A stretch of 64,000 nt of DNA from Solitalea agri (GCF_023914155.1 NZ_JAMWYS010000028.1:186001-250000), one strand, 5' to 3'; shown: positions 45,306-54,633, numbered from the stretch's first letter. Notes: generated by a model not told the origin, from the sequence alone. Translations and numbers: made by a program.

Positions 45306-46946
45306 TTAAAAGTTACTTAATTTAAACAAAAGTTTTCTGTCTTCTTTGTCAAATCCATAAACATCATCCCTGAAATTCAGGATATTACTGTCGTCAACCC
45401 AGGCTGTTAAGTAAATGATCGATACAGGAACACCTCGTTTTAGTGTAACCCAGGTTTCCTTTCCCCCGTTCATTGTTGCGGTTATTTTTGAGCTATCCCA
45501 ATCCCTTTCATTTCTTAATAAATGTTCGGCAAGTTTTTGTGGTTCCGAAATTCGTATGCATCCATGACTAAACGAACGGGAAGTTGCTTTAAATAAACTT
45601 TTGGAAGGCGTATCATGTAGATAAATGTCGTATTCATTCGGAAAAAGAAATTTAACCAGGCCAAGTGAGTTTTCGCTTCCTGGTTTTTGTTTGACACTGT
45701 ATGGAAATGGATTAGCAGGATATTGTTCCCAAAGGATGCTTTCGGTAGGGACGACTTTGTTACCTTGCCAAAACTCTAGTTGTTCCTTATTAATATAACC
45801 TCTGTTTTTTTTAATCTCAGGAATAATTTCTTTCTTAACGATGGATGGGGGTACATTCCAGTAAGGACTGAAAACAATATATTTCATATTTCCTGTAAAC
45901 AAGGCAGTAGATGAAGAAGGTTTGCCTACCACTACTGGGCTGCTCCAGCAAAGTTCAGTACCTTGATAAACATGCATTTCGAACTCGGGTATATTAACCA
46001 GAATGTATTCAGAAGAATCTCGCTCAGGAAGCCATTTTAATCGCTGTATATTAATTAAGAGCTGCATGACCCTTTTCTCCGGAGAGATATTTATCGATTT
46101 TATAAAGTTCTTGCCAATAATACCATCGGGTGTTAGGCCGGTTTTGTTTTGAAAGTCAATTACATCATTTTGCATTTGTTCATCAAATACAATAGAGGTA
46201 TCGCTCGAGTCAAAACCCTTAAGAATGTGTAAACGCTTTTTAATAGAAAGAATTAATGAGTCTTTAGCACCCACTTTTAATGATTTCTTCGGAAAAGGAA
46301 AAGGATTCCAATTGCCTTGATTTTGAAGCTTTTGATAAAACATGATCTCCTTTTCAAGCAGATTCACCTGGGTAGGTGTTTTAATATCTAGTGAATTAAG
46401 AAAAGTTTTTAATTGATAGTGCTTTGAAACGACCGAATCAACCGGCATTGGATTACAAGGGAGAAACCATTCCTCGATCTCGTCATAATTTCTACTATAA
46501 GTTGTTTTAATAAATTGAATAAATGCACTTGTTAATGAAAGTTCCAGCCGTATACGTTCACTTTCGAGTTGTGTTGAGTCAATGGTTCCGTTTTCAAACT
46601 TCTTGAAGTAATCCTTGGTTCTGGGTGAAAGATCTGAAAAGGAAGACCGGAGTAAATTTCTCAAGCTGCGGGCCTGCTCATTTAACCCATTCAGGTTGAT
46701 CCATTGATAAGTGTAATTCCGTTTTTGATAAAAGCTAATGATTGCTGTATCAGAATGAATGAGTAATGAATCGTTCTTAATATAAACTTTAACAGAATTA
46801 CTGTCTATGGAGAGTTGTGGGCTTGAATTAGGGGAATCGGTAGCGGCTACAAAAGCTCTATGCTGAGAAAGGGCCAAATTCGGGCAAAAAAGCGACTTCA
46901 ACAGGTAAAGTGCTAAAAACAAATCCAATTTGAGCCACCGTTTCAT
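45306..46946 (-). CDS. YcbB-type L,D-transpeptidase
   Basis: A 546-residue periplasmic enzyme that forms 3-3 cross-links in peptidoglycan or attaches proteins to it. The signal peptide covers about 1-28. A peptidoglycan-binding domain is seen (about 230-285, with TGLTPDGIIG), followed by the YkuD catalytic domain with the signature HDTPSKSLF and SFSHGCIRISEPQKLAEHLL, where Cys is the nucleophile after His-Gly. The length and the scaffold domain match the LdtD/YcbB group. It is the second of two L,D-transpeptidase genes in tandem on this strand. Confidence 0.92.
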   Translation of the reverse strand: MKRWLKLDLFLALYLLKSLFCPNLALSQHRAFVAATDSPNSSPQLSIDSNSVKVYIKNDSLLIHSDTAIISFYQKRNYTYQWINLNGLNEQARSLRNLLRSSFSDLSPRTKDYFKKFENGTIDSTQLESERIRLELSLTSAFIQFIKTTYSRNYDEIEEWFLPCNPMPVDSVVSKHYQLKTFLNSLDIKTPTQVNLLEKEIMFYQKLQNQGNWNPFPFPKKSLKVGAKDSLILSIKKRLHILKGFDSSDTSIVFDEQMQNDVIDFQNKTGLTPDGIIGKNFIKSINISPEKRVMQLLINIQRLKWLPERDSSEYILVNIPEFEMHVYQGTELCWSSPVVVGKPSSSTALFTGNMKYIVFSPYWNVPPSIVKKEIIPEIKKNRGYINKEQLEFWQGNKVVPTESILWEQYPANPFPYSVKQKPGSENSLGLVKFLFPNEYDIYLHDTPSKSLFKATSRSFSHGCIRISEPQKLAEHLLRNERDWDSSKITATMNGGKETWVTLKRGVPVSIIYLTAWVDDSNILNFRDDVYGFDKEDRKLLFKLSNF

Positions 46947-46989
46947 AATTGAAAACCGTTGTTACAGGTGACTTCTGCTTAAAAACGAA

Positions 46990-47022
46990 ACCTCCTGTTT
47001 TGCTTAATTTAACAAAAAGGAG
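46990..47022 (-). terminator. Terminator between the two L,D-transpeptidase genes
   Basis: CCTCCT plus TTTTG on the left pairs with CAAAA plus AGGAGG on the right (one G bulge). On the minus strand the stem is followed by TTTCGTTTTT. It lies downstream of the 236-residue transpeptidase gene. Confidence 0.65.
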
Positions 47023-47050
47023 GAATTCGAACAATATATAGTTTAATCGA

Positions 47051-47761
47051 CTACTGCAAAAAAGTTGATTTATGATCATAAGATGGGCTGTTTCCGGCAA
47101 TAAACAATACTGCTCCATCTTTTAAAACATCAATAATTTGTTTGTTGAGCTCTTTCGGTAAAGCCGGACATCCCCAGCTGCGTCCTAACATGCCATTGTG
47201 TGCAATAAATGAATCCGAAACGTAATCGGCTGAATGCACAATGATCTCACGGTCTTTAGCATTGCTGTTAATGCCTTTTTCCAAGCCATTTAAAATCATT
47301 GCATAGCCGTGCTTCGGACTAATAATAGTTTGACCTGTAAGGTAAAATCCTAAGCTGCTTTTTAAAGAACCCTCAATGTTTGAAAATTGCGTGGCATATT
47401 CCTCTCCTGAATTTTTGCCATGCGCAACAAGGGTATGAAATAACAATTGTTTGCTGGCTACATCGATAATGAATAGGCGCTTTTCATTCGAAGGCTTATT
47501 AAAATCGATAATTGCAAGAATTTGTTTTTTGGGGTTAATTTTTCTGAAACCGGTTAAGGCTTTTTCAAGAATATCTTTGTTTAAAAAGTTATTTAACCCG
47601 GTTGCCAAATAGAGTTGGTCAAGCTCCATGGCTGAATTGCTTTCTTTTTTGGCTACTAAAGGCGATTCATCTTTTAAGTTTTTTAAAAGCATTTTTCCAT
47701 CGCTATTTCCCGCCATTAATGAGAAGCTAAATATCACTGCTATCCCAACTATTCTCTTCAT
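47051..47761 (-). CDS. Murein L,D-transpeptidase catalytic-domain protein (YkuD_2 type)
   Basis: A 236-residue exported protein (signal peptide about 1-18) with the second type of L,D-transpeptidase-like fold. The catalytic signature is HNGMLGRSWGCPALP with Cys in SWGC, and a HSAD motif precedes it. Members of this YkuD_2 group are predicted peptidoglycan-modifying enzymes. The gene lies 104 bases upstream of the YcbB-type gene, separated from it by a hairpin (46990-47022). Its divergent partner is the DUF4834 gene across a 290-base AT-rich intergenic stretch in which only the 48025 box stands out. Confidence 0.85.
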   Translation of the reverse strand: MKRIVGIAVIFSFSLMAGNSDGKMLLKNLKDESPLVAKKESNSAMELDQLYLATGLNNFLNKDILEKALTGFRKINPKKQILAIIDFNKPSNEKRLFIIDVASKQLLFHTLVAHGKNSGEEYATQFSNIEGSLKSSLGFYLTGQTIISPKHGYAMILNGLEKGINSNAKDREIIVHSADYVSDSFIAHNGMLGRSWGCPALPKELNKQIIDVLKDGAVLFIAGNSPSYDHKSTFLQ

Positions 47762-48024
47762 TATGAGCTCTCCAGTTTTGGTTTAATTGTATAGGACTTG
47801 TACGAAAGCGTAATCCTCTGGGTTACAAATAATTGAAAGTTAATTTAAGGTAACATTTTCTGTATTAAAAACAAAGTTTTGTAACCAAGTTTATACTAAA
47901 GTAATTGTTGATTTCTTTCCACAGTTTTTGCCGTTCACTGTTTAATTAATCAATTGATTTTAAAACGTAAAATCCTGCATTTTAAACGTTACAATCAATT
48001 GACGTATTAGCTCGTTATTAATAC

Positions 48025-48032
48025 TACTTTTG
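48025..48032 (+). promoter_or_regulatory. -7 box (TACTTTTG) for DUF4834 gene
   Basis: TACTTTTG lies 19 bases before the ATG at 48052. A TTG at 47999-48001 lies 23 bases upstream and is a possible -33 element. Confidence 0.5.
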
Positions 48033-48051
48033 TAAATTAAAAACTAATGCG

Positions 48052-48330
48052 ATGGGGACTTTTATAAGATTTATTCTTGAACTCATTTTAATTTTTTGGC
48101 TGTTAAGAGTTTTATTGAGATTTGCTGCTCCATTTTTATTTCGTTCGGTGGCGCAAAAAATGACCAATCAGGCTGAAAACTATTACCGTCAGCAACAGCA
48201 GCAATACTATAATAATGCTCGTAAATCTGATGGTGAAATGAATATTGATAGTGTTCCACACAATTCTACTCATCGAAAAGCTAACCTTGATAAGGGCGGT
48301 GAGTTTATTGATTACGAAGAAGTAAAATAG
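48052..48330 (+). CDS. DUF4834 family small membrane protein
   Basis: A 92-residue protein with one hydrophobic helix near the N-terminus (about 8-30, LELILIFWLLRVLLRFAAPF). A polar tail follows, with a run of glutamines and tyrosines (YYRQQQQQYY) and the conserved end GGEFIDYEE. This pattern matches DUF4834, a small Bacteroidota family of unknown function. It precedes the ExoX-C/acidic-tail gene by 26 bases and may be in an operon with it. Confidence 0.85.
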   Translation: MGTFIRFILELILIFWLLRVLLRFAAPFLFRSVAQKMTNQAENYYRQQQQQYYNNARKSDGEMNIDSVPHNSTHRKANLDKGGEFIDYEEVK

Positions 48331-48356
48331 GGCTTAAGAATAGAACATACGAAAAC

Positions 48357-48902
48357 ATGAAATTTTACGACCTCGAAACCGAATTCAATTCTGGGAAATA
48401 CCAAGGAAAAACATTACAGGAGATTGCTAAAATTGATCCCGAATATTTAAATACTTGTGCACTTAGTGACCAGAACTTTTTAATTACTGCGCCGGTTATT
48501 GAAGATTTGCAGGGTATCAATCCGGCCATAAGTTTTTCAGATCAGGCTATTCAAACGTTAATTGATAAGCACAGCAAATGGAAATCGGAGATGGATATTG
48601 AAGATGAGGATGACGAAGAAACATATGCATATTTCGATGAGCAATCATGGAAAGATGAATTTGGATTACCTGAGGATGATGATGCCGAAGATATTTTAAG
48701 TTTGGAGGCAGCCAGTTTAGCCGCAGAGGTTACTGGCGAGTTTCCTCGAATGGACGTTTCGAAAGGAGAAAAACCGACAAAACAAGTGGATAATTTTAAA
48801 GAAGAAGATGATGACTCGTTGGAAGAATTTCCCTTTGAAAAATTTGACGAGGATGAGGAAGATTGGGATGGGGAGTATGATGCGGATGATGAATGGAACT
48901 AA
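48357..48902 (+). CDS. ExoX-C-like domain protein with acidic tail
   Basis: A 181-residue cytoplasmic protein. The N-terminal part has the pattern GKYQGKTLQEIAKIDPEYL (about 13-32), typical of the exodeoxyribonuclease X C-terminal domain, a small nucleic-acid-associated module. The remainder (about 78-181) is strongly acidic, with long Asp/Glu runs. No catalytic DEDD nuclease domain is present. The acidic tail may mimic DNA or bind basic proteins, which is only inference. A hairpin terminator follows at 48924. Confidence 0.7.
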   Translation: MKFYDLETEFNSGKYQGKTLQEIAKIDPEYLNTCALSDQNFLITAPVIEDLQGINPAISFSDQAIQTLIDKHSKWKSEMDIEDEDDEETYAYFDEQSWKDEFGLPEDDDAEDILSLEAASLAAEVTGEFPRMDVSKGEKPTKQVDNFKEEDDDSLEEFPFEKFDEDEEDWDGEYDADDEWN

Positions 48903-48923
48903 ATCAGAAAAATAAAAATATTA

Positions 48924-48958
48924 AAGGCCGTGAATGAGCAATCATTGCGGCCTTAATT
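48924..48958 (+). terminator. Hairpin terminator after ExoX-C-like gene
   Basis: AAGGCCG (48924-48930) pairs with CGGCCTT (48948-48954), with additional pairing of TGAATGA and TCATT inside. It is followed by AATTTTTA. Confidence 0.7.
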
Positions 48959-49034
48959 TTTACTATGAACTCTCGTTTGCTCTAATCCGAATTTAGTTTG
49001 GGTACAATGCCCTTTCACAGTAAATTCATTTTTC

Positions 49035-49042
49035 TATATTTG
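49035..49042 (+). promoter_or_regulatory. -7 box (TATATTTG) for yfhO-like gene
   Basis: TATATTTG lies 31 bases before the ATG at 49073. It would lie inside the longer frame starting at 48998, which argues against that start. Confidence 0.5.
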
Positions 49043-49072
49043 GCGGTTTCAAATAAACTAAAGACCAAAAAG

Positions 49073-51562
49073 ATGAACCAGTGGTTTAAGAAAAATTGGC
49101 CGAGTATACTGGCCCTAGTGTTGTTTATCGCAATTTGTTTTATCTATTTCAGTCCGTTATTGCAGGGCAAAAGATTACTCCAAAGCGATGTGATCCAGGC
49201 TTCTGCTGTGCAGCAAGAAATCATGGGTTTTAGAAAAGACGGAGTTGGTCCTTTATGGACGAACGCCATGTTTGGCGGTATGCCTTCTTTTCAAATATGG
49301 GCTCAATACCCATGTAATCTCGCTTCACATATAATAGATATATGGAATAAGGTATTTCCTAATCCGGTAAACTTTGTGTTATTGTATTTGGTAGGAGGAT
49401 TTTTCTTATTCAGAATGCTTCGCTTTAAGCCATGGCTTTCGTTTCTGGGAGCAATTGCTATCGCTTTTTCATCTTACAACTTTGTTTTAGTAGAAGCTGG
49501 CCATACCGGTAAAGCACTTGCTATTGCGTTCTTTGCCCCTATTTTAGGTGCAATTCTAATGGCATTCAGAGGACGCCGTTTATGGGGTGCAGCTTTACTA
49601 AGCTTGTTTTTAGCTCTGGAAATTCGTTCGAATCACCTCCAAATGACGTATTACCTGATGATCGCCATTTTGGTTTTAATTATTGCAGAATTAGTAGATG
49701 CAGTTAAACAAAAGAAACTTGTTGACTTTACAAAAACAGCTGCCGCTTTATTGGTGGCCGCAATTATTGGTTTAGGGGTGAACTTTGGTACTTTATGGGT
49801 TACGTACGAATATGCCCAGGAAACTATTCGTGGTAAATCTGATCTCGTGAAGCCGCAGGCGACTGCTAAAGAATCTAAAGGTTTAGATAAGGAATATGCA
49901 TACCAATGGAGTGAAGGAGTGATGGAATCGGTTACATTCTTAATTCCTGATGCTTACGGAGGTGCTAATGGAATTCCTTTTACGCCAAAATCAAAAGTTT
50001 ATGGCGAATTGGTTAAAAACAATGTACCTGCCCAGGATGCTGCCCAAATAGCTGCCCAAATTGGAGGCGCTGCAAGATACTGGGGCGATAAGCCTTTTAC
50101 CTCTGGTCCCTATTATTTTGGTGCCGCGGTTATTTTCTTGTTTGTTTTGGGATTAAGTTTAGTTAAAGGTCCGTTAAAATGGGGAATTGCAATTGCTACC
50201 TTATTAAGCGTGATGTTATCATGGGGTCGAAACTTCCAATGGTTCTCAGATATCTTCTTCGACTATTTCCCAATGTACAACAAGTTCAGGGCTGTTGAGT
50301 CGATTTTAGTAATTGCTGGTTTATTGGTTCCTGTGTTGGCAGTTGTTCTACTTAATCAAATTTTTGAAGGTAAGATTTCGAAAGACAAGGTCCTTAAAAA
50401 CTTAAAATATACCACGTATGGTTTAGGTGGTTTCTTGGTTGTGTTTTTGGCAATGCCAGGTTTGTTCCTGTCTGTACAATCTCCAAACGACACTAACTTA
50501 TTGCAGCAATTAACTGGAATGGGTGGTGAATCGATGGCGAATAATCTAATGGCCGCAGTTAAAGCCGACCGATTAAATATCGCTCGTCTTGATGCTTTCC
50601 GTTCATTAGTTTTCGTGTTATTGGCAGCAGGTTTAATTTGGGCGTATGTTACCGATAAGATTAAAACCGAATTTGTTGCCCTTGGATTGGTGCTTACAAT
50701 TATTGTTGATATGTGGGGCATTGATAAGCGCTACCTAAAAGACGATAACTTCGCTGAAAAACGCATGTTTGCTCAAACTATTCAGCCGCGTGAAGTTGAC
50801 CTCGAAATCAAACAAGATACCGATCCATATTATCGTGTTTACGATATGACTACTGGTAACGCTTTTGCAAATGGTGCAACTTCAAAATTCCATAAAAGTA
50901 TAGGGGGATATCACGCAGCTAAACTGATGCGTTATCAGAACTTCATCGATAGTCAGTTGGTAAAAGGTAACCCTTGGGCGTTCAATATGCTTAATACTAA
51001 GTATATCATTATGCCTGATAGTGCTAAAGGAGCTAGAGTTGTACGCAATGAGCAGGCTTTAGGAAATGCATGGTTCGTTAACGGTGTTAAATTCGTTAAT
51101 AACGGAAATGAAGAATTAGCAGCTTTAGATTTTGCTAATCCTAAAACAACGGCAGTTATTAATGAGCAGTACAAAAAGAATATCGACATCATTAAAATGA
51201 ACTTCGATACTACTGCCACAATTAAACTGGTAAGTTATCATCCTGAGAAATTGGTTTATGAGTCAAACTCTGCGGTTAGTCAGCTTGTGGTATTCTCGGA
51301 GGTTTACTATGATAAAGGCTGGAATGCTTATGTAGACGGAAAGCCTCATACTTATTTCCGCGCCGATTACTTATTGCGTGCAATGCAAATTGACGCAGGT
51401 AAGCATACAATTGAGTTCAAGTTTGAGCCAAAATCGTACTATGCAGGAGAAAAAGTATCATTGGTTTGCTCAATTTTACTTGTAGCCGGAATTGCCGGGG
51501 TTGGGTTCATCGAGTTTAAGAAAAGAAAAAAGACGGAAGCTTCTGAAGAAGTGAATGTTTAA
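49073..51562 (+). CDS. YfhO family multi-span membrane protein
   Basis: From the ATG at 49073 it has 829 residues with more than ten membrane helices in the first two-thirds, a C-terminal extracytoplasmic domain and a final helix (about 800-820). It is of the YfhO type, with a GT-C-like architecture: an N-terminal YFSPLLQGKRLLQSD and a later PDAYGG stretch match the family. YfhO proteins in Gram-positives glycosylate lipoteichoic acids; in Bacteroidota the substrate is unknown, but transfer of a sugar from a lipid carrier to an envelope polymer is likely. It lies next to the glycan locus, followed by a terminator. Confidence 0.88.
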   Translation: MNQWFKKNWPSILALVLFIAICFIYFSPLLQGKRLLQSDVIQASAVQQEIMGFRKDGVGPLWTNAMFGGMPSFQIWAQYPCNLASHIIDIWNKVFPNPVNFVLLYLVGGFFLFRMLRFKPWLSFLGAIAIAFSSYNFVLVEAGHTGKALAIAFFAPILGAILMAFRGRRLWGAALLSLFLALEIRSNHLQMTYYLMIAILVLIIAELVDAVKQKKLVDFTKTAAALLVAAIIGLGVNFGTLWVTYEYAQETIRGKSDLVKPQATAKESKGLDKEYAYQWSEGVMESVTFLIPDAYGGANGIPFTPKSKVYGELVKNNVPAQDAAQIAAQIGGAARYWGDKPFTSGPYYFGAAVIFLFVLGLSLVKGPLKWGIAIATLLSVMLSWGRNFQWFSDIFFDYFPMYNKFRAVESILVIAGLLVPVLAVVLLNQIFEGKISKDKVLKNLKYTTYGLGGFLVVFLAMPGLFLSVQSPNDTNLLQQLTGMGGESMANNLMAAVKADRLNIARLDAFRSLVFVLLAAGLIWAYVTDKIKTEFVALGLVLTIIVDMWGIDKRYLKDDNFAEKRMFAQTIQPREVDLEIKQDTDPYYRVYDMTTGNAFANGATSKFHKSIGGYHAAKLMRYQNFIDSQLVKGNPWAFNMLNTKYIIMPDSAKGARVVRNEQALGNAWFVNGVKFVNNGNEELAALDFANPKTTAVINEQYKKNIDIIKMNFDTTATIKLVSYHPEKLVYESNSAVSQLVVFSEVYYDKGWNAYVDGKPHTYFRADYLLRAMQIDAGKHTIEFKFEPKSYYAGEKVSLVCSILLVAGIAGVGFIEFKKRKKTEASEEVNV

Positions 51563-51581
51563 CAATAAAAATTAAATTCTT

Positions 51582-51619
51582 AAAAAAGGCTTGCAATCTT
51601 TTGATTGTAAGCCTTTTTT
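51582..51619. terminator. Terminator after yfhO-like gene
   Basis: AAAAAAGGCTTGCAATC (51582-51598) pairs with GATTGTAAGCCTTTTTT (51603-51619), with one G-T wobble. T and A tracts on either side allow use in both directions, between the convergent YfhO and GT2 genes. Confidence 0.88.
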
Positions 51620-51697
51620 AATTGCATAACTTATAGTCTCAGGTTATAACATTTCTACAGTAAGGTTCCTTCCCTCTAAATTGGAAACAAGTACAGA

Positions 51698-52495
51698 TTA
51701 ATTGGTTCGTTTTTCACCTTTTAATTTCTGGCCAATGAATCGGGCCGTTATAGCCAAATGAGAGCTAATAACGGAAACAACTCCGTAATGCTTTTTCATT
51801 ATATCAAACCGTTCCCTTAATGCTTTTTTCTGGTTTTGCCATGATGTTCCTCCTGTAAGGTATCGACATATAACTAAACCGGTATTTTCAATTTTGGAGG
51901 CTGATCTCATACAGGTGATACACCAATCAATATCTGCCGCAATCTTATAGTTAAGGTTATACAATGGAGCTAAACTTCTTCGGACAATAAACGACTGGTG
52001 ACAAACCAACATGCCCATTCTAAAGCTTTTCCAGGTTAAGTTTTTAGGAGGTCTTAATCTTCGTAAACCCAGATCACTGTTATTATCATCAACAATTAAG
52101 GCATCTCCATAATAGATATCAGCGTTTGAATCATTTTTAAAGATATTTTCAACGGTGGTTCCATCATAAAACTGATCTCCGGCATTCATAAACAAAACAT
52201 AATCACCTGTAGCTTGCTGCAAGCCCTTATTCATCGCATCATAAATACCTTTATCTTTTTCTGAAATCCAGAAAGCAATATGTTCTTCATAATGTTTCAC
52301 CTGTTGCAAGGTATTGTCTTTTGATGCGCCGTCAACTACAATGTATTCAATGTTGGTATAGCTTTGTTCAACAACACTTTTAAGGGTTCGCTCTATAAAA
52401 TGTTCTCCGTTATAAACAATGGTAATTACGCTTAAAACAGGTTTGTCGGCTGTTTTTTTTGAGGTTATATTTTGAAGTCGGTATCCGCCCTGCAT
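51698..52495 (-). CDS. Glycosyltransferase family 2 protein
   Basis: A 265-residue family 2 glycosyltransferase with the GT-A fold. The N-terminal motif is LSVITIVYNGEHFIERTLKS, followed by YIVVDGASKDNT, the diphosphate-binding MNAGDQFYDG region, a DxD-like ADIYYGDALIVDD, and IAADIDWCITC with the putative catalytic Asp. It resembles colanic-acid-type transferases such as WcaE. It would add one sugar to a lipid-linked glycan. It follows the GT4 gene by 13 bases on the minus strand, in the same operon, divergent from the nonulosonate genes. Confidence 0.9.
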   Translation of the reverse strand: MQGGYRLQNITSKKTADKPVLSVITIVYNGEHFIERTLKSVVEQSYTNIEYIVVDGASKDNTLQQVKHYEEHIAFWISEKDKGIYDAMNKGLQQATGDYVLFMNAGDQFYDGTTVENIFKNDSNADIYYGDALIVDDNNSDLGLRRLRPPKNLTWKSFRMGMLVCHQSFIVRRSLAPLYNLNYKIAADIDWCITCMRSASKIENTGLVICRYLTGGTSWQNQKKALRERFDIMKKHYGVVSVISSHLAITARFIGQKLKGEKRTN

Positions 52496-52508
52496 GGTTC
52501 AGTTCAAA

Positions 52509-53768
52509 TTAGCTTTTCTGTAATAGAGTTTTGTAAAGTTCAAGATGCTTATGGCCTACAGCCGTTAAGCTGAACTTTTGCTCAACAGTTTGTCGTGCAT
52601 TTTCGTTTAATACTTCACGATTAGGGTGATTGAAAGCCCATAAAATTCCATTGCAAAAATCTTCAGAAGATTTGTATTGCGCCAGATAACCGTTTTGCTG
52701 ATGACTGACCATGTCCGGTACCCCACCGGTGGTAAATGAAATAACCGGTGTTCCGCATGATAGACTTTCCATCACTGTATTTGGAAGATTATCTTCAAGG
52801 GTGGTAGTTAAAAAAACATGAGCGGCAGAATAAATAGTTGCTAATTCCGCATCGTTATTGATAATGCCTAAATACGTGGTTTTTATTTTGAATGATGGTT
52901 TTTCAGCGTCAGGCTTATTGCCAAAAATAACCAGCTCAACTTGGGAAAGATCTACTTTTGATGCCAGCATTTCTAAGGCTTCCAATAAATAGCTGGTTCC
53001 CTTATGCATATCAACCTTTGATGGCATGAAACCGCTTAACATTATAAACCGATTAGAATTAAGGTTGAGTTTATTTCTTGCTTCAGTTTTATTAGTAGGT
53101 TTGAATAAATCAGCATCAATGGCATTTGGGATAACCTGAACGTTAAAGTTATTCATTAAAGAGCTTTGCTTTACGGCGTTTCCAAGCCAGTTACTTGGTG
53201 TAATTACCTGAAACTGATACTCGGCATAAAGGGCCTTCTTTTTTAACCAAAACTGGTGTGAAACATCCCTAGGTGAAGGGTTCTTAACAACCGGACAGTT
53301 TCCACATTCTGCTTTATAATTCTCACAACTATAACGAACATGGCAGCCTCCTGTAAATGCATAACTATCGTGAAAGGTCCAGACTACAGGCTTGCCCATC
53401 GCCAATAACTTTTTAAGCGAACTGATAGTTAAAAATCCCTGATTGGTCCAATGTAAATGAAGAATGTCAGCAGCTTTAATTAATGGATGTTTCTCAATGG
53501 ATTTGCCGATAAAGGGAATAGAAAACGGGATCTTTACCTTTTTGATCTGAAGTTTGGTGTAAACATGCTCGAGGCCGATCAGAAAAAAAGCATACAATCT
53601 GGCCAATTTACCTTCAGAAAAGGTTTTTATACTAGTATCTGTTCCATATTTGTAGTTGACAATGAATTCACTTTCTACCTGTTGAAGTTTTAATGCTTCG
53701 TTCAATCTTGCTGCCGCACGCGCTGCTCCCCCGCTTCCATCGTAACTGTTAATATGTACTACTTTCAT
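52509..53768 (-). CDS. Glycosyltransferase family 4 protein
   Basis: A 419-residue GT-B glycosyltransferase of family 4. The N-terminal donor/acceptor domain has VHINSYDGSGGAARAA and WTFHDSYAFTGGCHVRY with a cysteine-rich loop (CENYKAECGNC), typical of WcaC-type enzymes. The C-terminal domain has the E-x7-E-like FLTTTLEDNLPNTVMESLSC. It likely adds a hexose to a polyprenyl-linked oligosaccharide at the cytoplasmic face. It is the first gene of a two-gene minus-strand operon. A TACTTTTG box lies 62 bases upstream. Confidence 0.9.
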   Translation of the reverse strand: MKVVHINSYDGSGGAARAAARLNEALKLQQVESEFIVNYKYGTDTSIKTFSEGKLARLYAFFLIGLEHVYTKLQIKKVKIPFSIPFIGKSIEKHPLIKAADILHLHWTNQGFLTISSLKKLLAMGKPVVWTFHDSYAFTGGCHVRYSCENYKAECGNCPVVKNPSPRDVSHQFWLKKKALYAEYQFQVITPSNWLGNAVKQSSLMNNFNVQVIPNAIDADLFKPTNKTEARNKLNLNSNRFIMLSGFMPSKVDMHKGTSYLLEALEMLASKVDLSQVELVIFGNKPDAEKPSFKIKTTYLGIINNDAELATIYSAAHVFLTTTLEDNLPNTVMESLSCGTPVISFTTGGVPDMVSHQQNGYLAQYKSSEDFCNGILWAFNHPNREVLNENARQTVEQKFSLTAVGHKHLELYKTLLQKS

Positions 53769-53829
53769 TAACTGAGTAAGTGGCTTTTATTTCAAATAAT
53801 TCTTAATCTTACAAATTATTAAAGTGGGT

Positions 53830-53837
53830 CAAAAGTA
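53830..53837 (-). promoter_or_regulatory. -7 box (TACTTTTG) for GT operon
   Basis: The minus strand reads TACTTTTG, 62 bases before the GT4 start. A weaker TAATTTCG (53852-53859) faces the opposite way toward the methyltransferase gene, so the region is a divergent promoter. Confidence 0.45.
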
Positions 53838-53868
53838 CACATTCAAATAGTTAATTTCGCGGACAAAA

Positions 53869-54633
53869 ATGGAAACCCAAGCATTGGAGAATAGTTTAAC
53901 CGACCAAGAGTTTTGGTCGAAATATTGGGAGTCAAAAACGGATATCTTACATGAGATCAATTCGAATTATGTATTCTCTGCATTATTCAGAAAAGTTTGT
54001 GCTGAAAATAAGATAACAACTTCCATTGAGCTGGGAGGCTTTCCAGGCTACTTTTCGCTGTTTCTTACAAAATATCTTAAGCGAAAATGTACATTACTTG
54101 ATTTCTTTATTCTTCCAAAGATTATTCATGAGCTCGAAGAATTTAATAATGTACCTACAGGAAGTATTCGGTTTATAGAAGGCGATTTATTTGAGGCTAC
54201 TGAACGCGAGAAATTTGACCTGGTGTTTTCATGTGGGTTAATAGAGCATTTTCAGGATACAAAAGATATTATCCGTAGGCATATCGACTTTTTAGATAAA
54301 GACGGAACCTTGTTGTTAACGCTTCCAAACTTTAGAGGTGTTAACGGTTGGTGGCAGCGCAAATTTGATAAGGAAAACTACGACAAACACAACATTAATT
54401 CCATGGATCCTGAACTTTTGCGTTCGATCTTTAAGGAATTGGGGGTTGAAGTAAGTGAATATGGTTATTTAGGGAAATTCTCAATCTGGCTCGAAAACAA
54501 AAAAGAGCAGCCAATACTTATTAAAGGTTTGTTCAAACTATGCTGGCTGGTTGGAAAAGTTATTACAAGAGTTATTCCTGTTGAAAGTAAGCTAATGTCT
54601 CCCTATATTTTTATTTGGGGTAAAAAGAAATAA
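53869..54633 (+). CDS. Class I SAM-dependent methyltransferase
   Basis: A 254-residue methyltransferase with a Rossmann SAM-binding domain. Motif I is ELGGFPGYFS (about 50-60), motif II acidic LLDFF, and FDLVFSCGLIEHFQD is motif IV, followed by LLLTLPN. It resembles sugar or glycan methyltransferases found in surface-polysaccharide clusters. It is the first plus-strand gene of the nonulosonate locus and ends 23 bases before the MptE/Maf-like gene. The methylated position is unknown. Confidence 0.85.
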   Translation: METQALENSLTDQEFWSKYWESKTDILHEINSNYVFSALFRKVCAENKITTSIELGGFPGYFSLFLTKYLKRKCTLLDFFILPKIIHELEEFNNVPTGSIRFIEGDLFEATEREKFDLVFSCGLIEHFQDTKDIIRRHIDFLDKDGTLLLTLPNFRGVNGWWQRKFDKENYDKHNINSMDPELLRSIFKELGVEVSEYGYLGKFSIWLENKKEQPILIKGLFKLCWLVGKVITRVIPVESKLMSPYIFIWGKKK

